Position numbers and translations under genes: made by a program
Assembly: GCA_025738555.1 (NCBI GenBank)
Contig: JAOVFP010000016.1
Span: forward strand, 3,472,001 to 3,536,000
DNA from: Cyathus striatus
Taxonomy: Eukaryota > Basidiomycota > Agaricomycetes > Agaricales > Nidulariaceae
Length of the DNA: 64,000 bases
Direction: 5' to 3'
Notes under the pieces: generated by a model
Told to the model about the DNA's origin: nothing
What the model saw: the letters and a program-made list of their open reading frames with translations, nothing else
Database searches by the model: none
In this document: positions 1 through 11,536 of the stretch, piece after piece
Numbering within the stretch: position 1 is the stretch's first letter
How the letters are laid out: every line of letters starts with the position of its first letter

Positions 1-1610
1 TGAGTCATCAGACAGGCTTCCACAACTTATCCTAAAGAAGCCAAGGTGACGGTACGATACGATGAAACAACGCCATCGTGACCTAGCGAGATATTCGGAT
101 CCTCTGATATTCAGATATTCAATTTCACTCTTCAGAGGTGGGTAACGGATATGCTTGGGAAGTATATGGTTCTTACGCTCGGCTAGGATAAGTTCCAGGG
201 AGCTTCTGTAGTTGAGCATATACATAAATATGAAGCAAGCACATACATAGTACATACGTCCACGAAGAATGTTAATGAGACGTTGTCCCATTATCGTTTT
301 CCTACGCTTCTCCATGCAGTAAGTACGTATATGTTGAATGATAGGAATCGCCGGGTTGACGCTCGCGCCGCGCGGATACTGCCGATCGAGTCAATGACAC
401 CGACAGTGGCAGATAAGTAAGAACTCCCAAGAGATGACTGAGGATGACTAGGATTGTTTATTCGACAGACAGACTGTCGAGCTATCTTAGGATGGGTACC
501 AGTAACCATCACAAGAATAAAACAAATCCTAATTTCCTCCTTCCAAGTTCCAATTGGCCGAGAACCGTAACTTTATGCAGCTTTATGATCAGTAGAAAGC
601 AAAATCGGGTTAATGTCAAAAGTAAGTCAAATATGGAGATTAAAAATCAAACGTACTCAAACAAGCTGAATTTGTGGGTGTGACTCTTGTTCACGATTTC
701 GTTTTTTACTGAGCTTTATGCCTGATCCTTACAGTAACATCGGCGTTAAATATAAATACTTCAGTCGTAACTTGTAAGTATTAGAATTCGGTACGTACTT
801 GCGTGACCCCATAATCAATTTCTTCGTCCACCGGATCCACAAAACCTACCCGGGCTGCGCAGTACCCTCGGCAGCCCATGGCCTCGTACCGGTCATTAAT
901 TTACAGGTCATGCAATCTCTTTGTGGTGTTGGTAATGGAAGATATCAGCTCCATCTAAATTAATTCCCGAAGAGCTGTTCTTAGAGCTGTTCTTAGAGCC
1001 GTTCAGCTGGACATTCAACTATGTACTGCCATTATTGCGAGTGATAAGAATTTTACCAAAAATCCATTATTCCTAATCTGACCAATGATTCGAAGAGTAT
1101 GGATCTCGTGCCCACCTCCTTGGGTTCCAATAAGTTCCACGGTAGCGACCGATTGCGAGAGTTATCGACATCTTAGGCTTTAGCGTGCCACAGAACTTAG
1201 AAGCAAGTTGCCGCAAAGGAGTTAGCCTTAAGAGAGTGTCCTGATATCTAGACCAGAATATATGGAACACTAACCAGCAGAATGATAGATTCATAGAAAG
1301 TCTGAGTGGGAGATTTGGTGGGAGAGCGAGAGTTGACAGCGTTGAACTTGTGTTATAAAGTTAAGAACAAGTTATGTAAGAACCATTACCGTCGCAGAAT
1401 GTGCCGTATTCGTGGGAATCTCATTGCTTACGTAGCTTACTTACCGTGCTGGGAAACTGCTCTCGCGTCACCGCAACGTTGACTTCGTCCCTTCACCGTC
1501 ATCACCATCCTCCTCATCGTTCGCGCTCTTCCTCGATCTCTATCATGTCATGACATTAATATCTTCCTCGTACATCTGGGAAGAGAAACATATTGACTTA
1601 AGTTCACCTA
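1..1610. other. Intergenic stretch, no gene recognised
   Basis: Only short open frames are present and none resembles a known protein. The one local feature I see is a 12-bp motif (gagctgttctta type) repeated about three times at roughly 969-1006. The last 150 bases before the gene at 1611 are pyrimidine-rich, as in many fungal promoters. Confidence 0.5.
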
Positions 1611-2273
1611 ATGGCCAGTAAACAACCGTCCTGGCCATCTCTTTACAACCCTGGACTCGAGATTCTGCACCTAGCTCACAGAGATGCCATTCAACCAGAG
1701 GGACACTATCTTCACAGGGCGAAAGGTATGTTTTGTTGCTTTTATATCCATATCCACTGAGGACAAACCTTCAATCCAATCTCCGGCAGACATCTTTCTC
1801 TTTACGCTTTTTTGGACTCTTCTTTTCTACATGCCTATCTTTTTCGTTACTGGAATGTACGCCTTTTGGAACTACACGTTCCCACCTTCAAGGTCTTCTG
1901 TAATAGTATCGAAGCTCGTTCGTGAAACTCCAATACCGTTGACGCCCCTTTATGTGCGTCGGTCCGTGCTCCCACCTCCCCCCAAACCACCGAGGGTAAA
2001 CGAGCGGCGGTCGAGACTTGCCTTTGCCCTCATCGTTCTATTCCTGTTCTTGGGCCTAGGTCTTGCTGGTGCCATCGTTAGCTCGGCTGTGTTAGGATTC
2101 GCAACGGCGGGACTGTATAAGGCAGCAGATTTTCATATGTCGACGTGCGTGCTTGGCTTTCTTTGTTCTTTGTACATAACTAACCTTGTAACCGCTGTAG
2201 GTGGATACCATTTCTACTTGCAGTAACCCAAGTCGTAGTTGGTCTGCTAAGGTTCGTCTATTCGTCGCTCTAG
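1611..2273 (+). CDS. Small integral membrane protein, three exons
   Basis: Exons 1611-1725, 1790-2144 and 2201-2273 splice at GT-AG sites into one 180-residue frame. The start at 1611 is chosen because exon 1 then joins in frame (G|AC) to a strong membrane segment. The order is a hydrophilic N-terminus with an HRDAIQPEGHYLHR-like stretch, a membrane helix at about residues 40-65, a basic proline-rich loop (PPPPKPPR), a second hydrophobic stretch at about 110-140, and a last helix at about 155-178. I recognise the general look of a conserved fungal membrane family but cannot name it, so no function is assigned. A decayed partial copy lies about 250 bp downstream. The exon structure is clear; the role is not. 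Confidence 0.7.
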
Positions 2274-2518
2274 TGCTTCCTGCAGGCTTACCACGTGTCT
2301 AGCGTCTGGCCATCCATCATCGACATCATCTGATTCATGCACTGTACTTCCCATTCTTCCTCATCACACGACTTATAACGCCTATGTTATTCGCATGACG
2401 ATTATGCCTTCCATCTTACACCCTTATTACTTTTAATATACCCAGGACAATGAAAAATTCTGTAACAGCTGTATTGCAATCCAACTCCATTATTCAAAGT
2501 TTAGATATGAAGTGTAGA

Positions 2519-2830
2519 AGTAGCAAAGCTCGTTCGTGCGACACCTATTCCGCTATTGCCTCTTTTGGCACAGGGCTCCCTCCCCCGAAGCGAGCTGTCT
2601 TCATGGCGCTCGCCGTCCTTTCTCTCTTGGGCTTTGGCATCGCAAGTTCTGTTGTGCTGAGCACTACTAAGTTACTACGTTGTATAAAGCAGCATGTTGA
2701 TGTACGTATCATACTTTGTTCTTTGAGGCAAATTAATCATGTAAGGTGATGCTCTTTCTACTCATAGTGATGCATGTTGCAACTGCAGACCAGCTGAGAC
2801 TTATTATTTCGTCGTTCGAGTGCCTCTTGT
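2519..2830 (+). pseudogene. Decayed partial duplicate of the membrane gene at 1611
   Basis: Bases from about 2519 resemble exon 2 of the upstream gene: the KLVR-TPIPL stretch, a proline-rich spot, the glycine/leucine-rich helix, a CTGTATAA-GCAGCA stretch, then the intron-like TTTGTTCTTTG. A terminal match to the end of exon 3 (TCGTCGTTCGAGTGC, near 2810) follows. The frame is shifted relative to the parent and the first exon is missing, so this is a broken tandem duplicate. Confidence 0.6.
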
Positions 2831-3059
2831 ATATGAACATTTGAAAGCTTCGACAGTATCCGATTCGCACTGTCCTACCCCATTCCTCCCTTATTACACG
2901 CACGACTTTCGGTATCCTTAATGGTCCGTTGTTTCTAATCCCAGTAAGGTAGACCTCATACAGATTCAACCACCTCACGTGAAGTGACAATTTGTGACTC
3001 TTGTAGTTAGATAATCAAATCTTCCTTATCTACCTTGTATCAATGCACATCGACAAAGG

Positions 3060-3420
3060 GTGCTAAGTGGGCAGCTTCATGGCAGCCTGACAAGCTACAG
3101 CGTGAAACCACCACCAAATCTTTCTTGCATCCTGGAGGAAGTATGTGGTGTCTTCTATATGTCTTTCCGGCCCAAGCAGCTTGTTTTCCATCTAGTCCTG
3201 GTTGATATGCATCCATGAAGTGGTTAGCCCGATTTGCAAACCTGCAGTGAATCGTGGTTCAGTCTGATGTTGCTGGAATATGTAAGTATACAAACCTTCT
3301 CATTTTATGCAATGGCACTGAGTCTAGCGCCTTTTCCACATTTTCCCTGAGATCTTCTGCCTTTGATGAATTAGGAAAACGACGATACAGGCGTGCACTA
3401 GTGAGTTATCTTATCTAACT
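3060..3420 (-). pseudogene. C-terminal remnant of a Tc1/mariner-like DDE transposase
   Basis: The minus strand encodes ARLYRRFPNSSKAEDL and, after a probable small intron, RFANRANHFMDAYQPGL followed by a K-Q-A-A-W-A run and RRHHILPP. This pattern (MRRFANRS..RFMDAY..GL.GKQAAWA.KKYRGHR) is what I recall from the C-terminus of basidiomycete Tc1/mariner-like transposases. The catalytic part is not recognisable upstream. Fragments up to about 4320 on the same strand contain many stops and may be the rest of the element. Assignment is from memory of the family. Confidence 0.55.
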
Positions 3421-5976
3421 GGCAAGAATGCGTGACACAATATGTATTTTGGGAACTACATCCGTAAATCTCACTCTTTTCAAGATATACATTGATATGG
3501 TACTCTATCAAGCATGTTGAACAAGATGTTGCAATTTATTTTACCAGATTTTCAGTGTATTTTTATAAATGCCAAAAGCAAGCAGTTTGTCTGTCCTTGC
3601 CTTGTGCCTTCCATAATTGGACAGTGTCTGTAATTTGAGATCTCCTCTTTCATGTCTCAAGCCTTTCGTATCATACTTCAGAATCCTACTCTTATACATA
3701 TATTTAATACCCTGTTGAAGTTTATATTTCGATTCATCAAGATTATGAGGAGTAAAATGCGATATACTCTTTGTCACGCCATGCCAAGATTTGATCACGT
3801 GGGGTAGTCGAATCTGTACAAGGTCTACTTACCTTACGAAAGATTTACTACCGAGTTAACGTACACTTTTTGGCGCTTGATCGGGCTGAACTGGCGCTCA
3901 CGCATCAGCGCCAACATTTAGTTGGGCTTCCCTGGGAAAAAACATGTCTGGCTCCTTTTCAATATGAACATCCTCCACTTGAGTAAAATTTCACTACATC
4001 AGGCGCGCAGTAGCTTCCTTGGTTCATGCAATCTATCTAACATTGCTCATTTAGGAATTCTGAGATCAGATATTCATCAATCGTGCAGCACATTTGGTCT
4101 TCTCCAGGCGGCTTCTTGATTTCTGTGTTCTAAGTGTATGGTTCTTCTGGCACTTTTCGGGAAGTACTTTAACTGTTCATCAGTTGCATGGAACGTTTGT
4201 CTTCTCTTGGATTTTGCTTTTCTCTTTTTTATATATCTCAGTACCTAATGTGTTCAGTGCGACTCCAGTCTGTTCACACCATTCATCAAGACCCATGTGT
4301 TCACAGTTACAGTAGAACTGCACAAAAAATCATTATGACATTGTGATGGTTGGCTGTTTCTTCTGTCAAGCTTCCTAGTGGAACTGCTGTCACAGATTTT
4401 GGTCCTTCGTCATCGACATCAAGTATATGATTCATAATACACCGTGAGCGTGATCCCTGTTTTTCCGCATTGCACAACTCTTACATGCCTTCATCTCCTT
4501 GTTTTTCTCAATTATGTTATTTTTACCCATCTCAATTTACTTATCATCTGCATTACAGCCGGCGTCTAAATTCGAAGGTCCATTGTAAAAAGTAAAACCC
4601 CAAGATCTGTCCCCTCCACACCTCCTGCTCTGCCAGCTCTGGCAACTCCCTTGGCGCCTATTTGGGACGAAGCTGGCGCTTGATTACGTACTTGAGACAG
4701 TTTTCGTGGGGTGTGTCTAGTGGCGCTTTTCCAGACAATGTTGATTTCTCAGTTTACTGGAATGCTCCTCCCGATTTTATCACCAGACTTTCATGCCGAA
4801 CGCCATAAGCGATATACAGCCTACCGGAAGTCGGGAGTCAGAGCCGTATCAGCAGCTAATAGTATGGGATCTGCTGTTATTTCATCTAGACCCATTTACA
4901 GTTAGAACAGCACCTATTAGCACTTATCTCTCTGAATCTCAAAGATGATTACAATACAGTGACGTGCCTTGTTGCTATGCACTTAGCTGTTCTATCAAGC
5001 GCTTCGAACTATGTGGTTTGGGTTGGGTTTGGATGTACTTCCATGGTCTTCCACCAGTAAGTGCAAACCTCAATCCCTCAACAGAATTGCGAATGCTATT
5101 TATCTTCTGGAAACCAAAATACAACTCTTCATATTTGTTTCCTATGAATCAGATGTCCATGCTAAACGTTCGTAAGTACATAAGCGTTCATTCGTGTTAA
5201 TATTCACTGCATACCCCGAACGCATCGCGCTCTAAAACAGCACGACCGAGCATTTAGGCTCGCTCTATATTCTTCGATATTGCAATCACCGTAGTCAGAA
5301 CCGTATGGATATAATCATTTGTTTGATCGTATGAGCACTTCCGCTTTTCCACGTCGCTGAGACCTTTGATATTATTATCAGTAACGCATGACGCGGGCAC
5401 TGGTATCCATTTCTGGGAGCTATTTATAGGTTGACATACCCCAACCCTCCCGCGTCCCGATACACTCTAGACACGTTTGCTTGTCATGTTTATCTTTCCA
5501 GGTGCGGCAACAGATTTGTGAGTTCACAAGCTCCTTGTTTCAAAATGGGATCATGTGCTGACTTCTCACGCGCCTGCAGATACACCCTTTTCCGGCTCTG
5601 ACAGCAAGTTCGATAGCAACAGTGTATCCAAGTTCAAACAAATTCGCAACGTCCATTCATGATGAATCGGTAGAACGGTAGAAGCTCTTGCTCTTGCTTC
5701 TGAGAATATCAAATGCTAGGAACAGTATAGACCTTTGATATGTCCACATATCCGAACAGCTGATCGACAGACATGGTGACACAGCCTCGATCTGACAGTT
5801 AGATATCATATAACTCCATGATATGTACTATAAAGCGCTCATCCAGACCATCAATAAATATTATTTAAGCTCGTCCGTTGTGCTAACTGAAATATGCCAG
5901 GTCGTCCCAGTTCGATTCCGGCTCCACCTGTCCTACTGCCCAACTTAACTTATTGGCCACTCCTGGAGAGGCCTAG
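3421..5976. other. Gene-poor stretch, probable transposon debris
   Basis: No intact coding sequence is supported. The motif TGGCGCT or its complement recurs near 3872, 3891, 3906, 4648, 4671 and 4720, including two direct copies of GGCGCTTGAT about 800 bp apart. This fits ends or subterminal repeats of a decayed element linked to the transposase remnant at 3060-3420. The rest (4750-5976) shows nothing I can name. Confidence 0.35.
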
Positions 5977-7608
5977 ATGTCGGAGTATGACCCTACGCAG
6001 TATGCCCCACCGCTTCGCAGAAGTGTCAGTTATGCTAACGATATACTGAAGGTTCATCCAGTTCTGCCTTCAATACTCTACCATCGGTGAGTATGAGTGC
6101 TATATACATGAACTCCCTTCGAGTTGGGATGCTAAGGCCGCATTACAGCACTTTTATACTATGACTACTTCTTGACCTTTCCGATGGAAGTGAAGCATAT
6201 CTGGCAGAGTAAGTCAAGAGGCTGGTTCCTAATCTTTCTCTACTTCTGCTGCCGCTATGCACTGGTCGCAAATGTACTCTATCTCTTGGCGGTCACTAGT
6301 AATCTAAACTTAAGGGTATGTACCGCCCCCTTATCTTACATTGTCATCCATCAACTTCTATCTTTGTCATTGATACGACGCTCATGACAGTAACTCCGGG
6401 TATTTTCTAATAATAATACACACTCATTCAACTTTCTGGGGCACGTCAGTTGTAGTAATGGGTATATCATATGCGCAGCGTTGAGCGTATTGGGCCGCAT
6501 TGCCATCATAGGTAAGTAGAGCTTTAGTTTCAAGGAAGTGTTAACATTGATAATCACAGCTGTATGGACTATTCGAACATATATCGTATTCGGGAAAAAT
6601 CGACTAATTTTATGGTTCTTGTCCTTTATTGGATCTGCCTGCGTTGTGATCGATATCGTAAGCACGTAGGCTTTTGAACTTAACAATGCGACTGACTGCG
6701 TTTAACCTCAAGGTTCAGGTCCCAGTGACAAGATGTAAAGAAAATTGGACGATTCCTATGTATGTCTCGATCAGCTTTCTTTTGTCGTTTTTATGCTAAT
6801 TTCATTCAAGTGGTATGTCCTATATCCCATTCCATTTGATGCCACCATATGTTGATAAAGCATAGTGGGAGTACTCCTTTCACTATTTATGTGTTTCTTT
6901 GAGTTTTCTTCGGCAGTGTTGATGCTTTATCAATGTGCTAAAATGTACAAAGCCCAAGATGGCGAGAATTATGCGAAAGGTCTCTTGAACATAGTTGTTC
7001 AGCAAGGCACATTATATTTTTGGTAAGAAGTAACTTGGAATGTCTTTACTCCGATTACTCTGATATGCTTACCTATTTTTAGTGTCGTATTCATCCTCAG
7101 TATAACTTCTCTAATTTTGAATATTGTGAGTGCTAGAGTTCAATTGTTGCCCACATGTTTTTGGTTTACGTTGAGTTCGATCAGCGAATTCCTGTGTGTA
7201 ATCTGACAGATCCCCGTTTGATCTTACTCTAACGAAACGTCTAAGGGAGGGTTTTTACAGCGCCTTCTTAACGGATTAACAGTCCCGTGAGTCTTCACCA
7301 TACTCAACAGAAACGTGTAGCTTCAACTTAACATTGAACTTTATCCTTCTTCCACATGAAGTCTGTCGGGACTCCTGACTGCTCGCTTCTGGCTACACCT
7401 CAGAAGGTGGAACAGCAAGCACTTGTGCCATGAGAGTGATTCTGGCGGATTCAGGAGTACTTGGAGCGCGCTACCTCACGACATTTTCAACGCCTTGAAT
7501 CAGGAGCTTGGAGATCCTGCTCCCGGACCCCACCCTACTCCACAACACGTTGAAACTCAGAGCTTGCCTCGAAGATCAACCCACCGCCAATCCTTCAACC
7601 AAGTTTAA
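5977..7608 (+). CDS. DUF6533-type multi-pass membrane protein, 5' half unresolved
   Basis: Exon pieces give a familiar Agaricomycete DUF6533 pattern: YYDYFLTFPMEVKHIW (about 6149-6315), then SNGYIICAALSVLGRIAII (to 6511), WTIRTYIVFGKNR (6560-6657), VPVTRCKENWTIP (6713-6759), a long helix starting at 6861 and ending in YF at 7022, VVFILSITSLILNI (7083-7125), GGFLQRLLNGLTVP (7246-7286), and a tail LSGLLTARFWLHLRRW ending at TAA 7608 (7362-7608). That implies roughly seven membrane helices and a polar C-terminus. The function of the family is unknown. From 6560 onward all junctions keep frame. The first two junctions (exon 1 from ATG 5977 to the YYDYF exon, and the acceptor before SNGYII) do not keep phase in any model I tried, so the gene may have a 5' frameshift or an exon I missed. 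Confidence 0.6.
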
Positions 7609-9020
7609 AATGCAGCATGTCTTACTTTCATTAATGTACAACTAGCATACGTAGATACAGTAAGGAGTGTATAAATATCTAAGCAAGTACTAGGCCGGCG
7701 GCCTCGGTCTAGGTTAGGCCTGGCGTTTGAGGTGTATCCTTTCAATCGGAGCTGAAATTGACCAAACCCCGTAACCAGTGTGGACTGACTCTGTAAATTT
7801 TCATCTCCACTGTCCTACGTGGGCTACAGCCTACAACTTAGCTGTGAACATGGTTCCTTCCAATTGCCTCTGCAACATACACTAGCATACATCTAAAAGT
7901 AGACCGAGTCTCATCCAGAAGTTGCTAAACATCGAAATGTTGAAGCTTGAAGCTTCCCGGCATGATCACAGGGTGAAATGATTCCGTGTCTGACTCCAGT
8001 GTCCCTCCGAATGGTCTAGCCAGTGATTCTCAGTGCGGTCGTAGATGGCGCTGTAGCTTAGTGAACAAGACTGTCTGTCATCCTGATTGAAGATCAGCGC
8101 TGAGCTAGTCAGTGACCTTCGAGCTCCATCAGAGTAAAGCTCCACGTCTTGGTCTTCGTTCTTCTGGCTGCAAGCACTTTACGGTGGTGATACTATACGT
8201 GGAACCTGGCTGCTATCGAATGACTTCAATGACGTTTAAATAATTTGAAAATTAGTAAATCATCATCAGATATCGAAGTTACCTCCAGAGAACATTATGT
8301 TCGGTGCGCCTTCTGGCAATTCTTTGCTCCACAAAGCTTAACTGTGGGTAATGTGGGCCAACCCTCATCCTAGTTTATCTACACACGCACCTGTCGCCTC
8401 ATGATACTAGAGGGTGTCAAGAACGCTTTTGTAAATGGGCGCGAAGTTTTCCTTGTGCTATGCCGTGCCTTCCTCAACTGGGATTGCCTAGGATAGCATT
8501 CCAATGCTCGTTATGAAACCACCATTAGAGCCTGCGACAGGAATGGTAGCACTCAAGCTTCGCATTACTATGGATGCGATTCGCAATGGGTACACCAGCA
8601 TTTTTTGAATGATCATAGACTTTGCCTAGTGCAGCCTAGCATCCTTTTCCAGTGAGCACTTTGAGCTACACATATCTTACTCTTTATGTTCAGTCCCTTG
8701 TGGAGTGCCGTTAGCTTTAACTTTCAATTACAGATACTGGCAACAACGGGACAACGAACTAGTCCCATGGAATGAAAGCACCGTGCTTTTTTCCGCTTCT
8801 CCCCAATGATGGAAGCATCCCGCAGCTTCTGGTCGCCAGTAAGCTATTACTCCTTCTAATACGTGATCACATTCTTTTGTAGTCCTCATCTCTATATTCG
8901 TCACTTACAATTCTCCAGACGTAATCCACCTCTCAGAATCCTTTAAAATGCATACGTCCTCTGGTCGACTTGATATCAAGGTCTTCTCCATAGTTCCTCT
9001 TCATTGACTTCAAGTTCACA
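7609..9020. other. Intergenic stretch, nothing recognised
   Basis: About 1.4 kb between the DUF6533 gene and the first aquaglyceroporin. There is no convincing coding frame on either strand and no clear inverted repeat. The final part presumably holds the promoter of the gene at 9021, but no TATA motif stands out. Confidence 0.4.
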
Positions 9021-10501
9021 ATGGATACTCACCGTCCCACTGCTGACATGACGAGTGATGTGGGCGGAAAACACAGCATCCACACCTCTGAGCACGCAGG
9101 CATGTCTGGATCCATGCCCTCCGTAAATGGGGGTGTGGACAATGCTCAGAGGCTGTCTCCACTACAGAAAATTCGGTATGTATTATCAACATCAACGCTC
9201 AGTACTTTTCGACTAACTCTAGAATTCATTTTTAGACGAGAAATGACGGAGTATGCTGGTGAATTTTTTGGGACAATGGTTCTAGTAATCATTGGGAACG
9301 GCGCAAATTGCCAAGTTCTCTTAGGATCTGATTCTAGAGTATCCGCCGTTGCCGCTGGGGTTCGTTATTACCTAAAAAAGTCCTGTTATTCATATAGTGT
9401 TAACCAATTGTATTTACCAGACCTGGACTTCTCTCAGTTTTGCGTGGGCTACAGGTTAGCATTAAAGCTAAGATGGCTTTAATATCATTTGACCATATTC
9501 TACAGCTGTTGCGATGGGTGTATGGATTTCTGGCGGAGGTCATGTCAACCCAGCGGTAGACATTTCTTTCATTTTCTATAGGTTTGAATGATTAATTAAT
9601 CTTTGTGTCCTAGGTCACCATCGCTTTTTCGACTTGGCGCTCATTCCCATGGCGTAAGGTTCCTGGTTACGTCGTAGCGCAACTTCTGGGAGCTATAGTC
9701 GGAGCGGCTATAGTCTATGCGACCTACTTCCATGCTATCGATATCGTGGAAGGTGGTCATGGAGTTCGCACAATGAAGACCGCTGGCTTGTTTGGAACCT
9801 TCCCGGTACAGTGCTACGCTACATGGGTATCTAAACGTTATTGATATGATATTTTTTTTCGTTTCAGGTCGGATATCTGACATCGGTCTCGTGTTTCTTC
9901 TCGGAGTTCCTTAACACTGCCATTCTGCTCTTTGGTATCCTTGGCCTCACAGATACCTCTAGGAACACTTTGCCAGCTGGCTTGCTTCCCATTGGGGTCT
10001 GGATTCTTGTATATGGCATTGGGGCCGCGCTGGGTATTCAAACAGGTACCCTTCCCGCGAACTATACCTCATGATCCGGATCTGATCACTCGCTTTAGGG
10101 TTTGCGTTGAACCCAGCTAGGGACCTCGGGCCGCGCATCCTCACTGCGATGGTGGGCTACGGTGGACAAGTCTTCTCCACTAAGCAGTAAGGCGCCTTTA
10201 TGCAATGATATTCCAACTAAGTGCTAATTGAACGGCCCCGCTTTAGTCAATATTGGATCTGGACCCCGATCATTGCCACCATTCTTGGTGCACTGGCCGG
10301 AACTACTGTTTATGACCTGTTCTTGTACAATGGTCATGAAAGCTTGGCAAGTAAATGGTAAGAATGCCCTCTACGGGTCGTACGGTTACTAATTTTCGTT
10401 CTTTCATCAGGTTCAAATCAAACAATGATCATACAAGAACTCAATCGAATGACACGTCTGATCGCAAGGGAGCCAATGAGCCTACGGTCATGACCGTTTA
10501 A
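9021..10501 (+). CDS. Aquaglyceroporin (MIP family), first copy
   Basis: Nine exons (9021-9175, 9236-9359, 9421-9454, 9506-9555, 9614-9805, 9868-10045, 10099-10186, 10247-10357, 10411-10501) splice in frame to 340 residues. It is a membrane channel for water, glycerol or other small neutral solutes. Both half-helix motifs are present: GGHVNPA with NPA at residues 119-121, and LNPARD with NPA at 249-251. The Asp right after NPAR is typical of the glycerol-facilitator branch. There is a hydrophilic N-terminus of about 55 residues and a polar C-terminal tail, as in fungal members. Internal exons 2, 3, 6 and 7 have the same lengths (124, 34, 178, 88 nt) as in the paralogue at 17104, so the two arose by duplication. 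They flank the A-T-TE synthetase. Substrate choice is not decided by sequence alone. Confidence 0.93.
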
Positions 10502-11536
10502 AATTTGAACTGCTATTCACGTCGCAGTCACGTCGCAACATCTATTCTTTTTTGTTTTTACAATGCTTTTCCACAGACTATTTTTCATGGGAATCCGAAA
10601 TGCCAAGTTGGGGCGTAGGAGTAGCCTTTTCATTGTTTACGCTATTCATATTGTTTTGTCTTTTTGATCCATCTTGTTTTTCTCGACGGTGTACCTACAT
10701 ACTGGATACGAGTGGTTAACGTCTTTCCCTAGTCCCTGTTGAATGTTTCAGCAGCTCCGAGTGTTCTCCATGAGTCAATTGCACTGCCGCACAGGTGTCG
10801 GTTGTCCCCTCCTCGATCTGTGGTGGATGGAAAGTAGTACATATCGCACCGCAACAGGTTAATGCTCATCAATACTCGCTAAAACGATATGGGGGATATG
10901 AATACTCAATGTGGAACTTTCATTTAGGAAATTGGACAAATGACAACATTGAATCGAGTTTGACAATACTTCCGCTCATACGAAACACTTCAGCCCCTAT
11001 TACCCTCGACCAACTCTTAATGTAAAGTGCATATCATGGTCATATTTCGACCCCCATGTAGACATTGTTGAATGGCACTTGAAATCTGACACTGCCTCAC
11101 ATCTACAGTAGCCTCATTCTCTCTGAATCCTATTCACCTAATATCTGTTTCACTTCATCTCTTGTTTTTTCTCTTTTCCCAAATTTCCCTTACCTATTGA
11201 TTAGTGTCTATCGTGAACAATATATATATTTTCTACGTAGATATTTTCGCCTCAGTCACTGCATACGCACAGAGGTGAGACATTTTAACTTATTTAATTA
11301 GTTGCTTACATTTGACACGTAATATAACTCAGATTTACCTACTCGTATTATTGTCTATGTGTGTTTTAGATATTCTAAAAGAGTTTCATTTTCTACACCC
11401 ACGCATGTGAGAGTTACTTGGATGGAGTCAACACCCGATTGAGCTTACTTCTATTCATAGGAATAGTACCTGTGTGACCGGTGACCAGTCTACTTATCTG
11501 GATCAAAGTCAGCTGGACACTACTTAAAACATAGCA
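10502..11536. other. Intergenic stretch
   Basis: No supported gene. It contains pyrimidine-rich tracts and an AT-rich segment (tatatatattttc near 11222) that could serve the promoter of the synthetase gene beginning at or near 11537. Confidence 0.4.

Noticed and set aside
1073..1294. Minus-strand 73-codon frame with a hydrophobic start
   Set aside because: Too short, isolated, and without any recognisable motif or promoter context.
5900..5930. tRNA B-box-like GTTCGATTCC
   Set aside because: The flanks do not form a T-stem, and no A-box or acceptor stem is found upstream.
6760..6870. A two-nucleotide micro-exon in the DUF6533 gene
   Set aside because: Using the acceptor AAAG at 6857-6860 gives one ordinary intron (6760-6860) and a clean frame, so the micro-exon is not needed.
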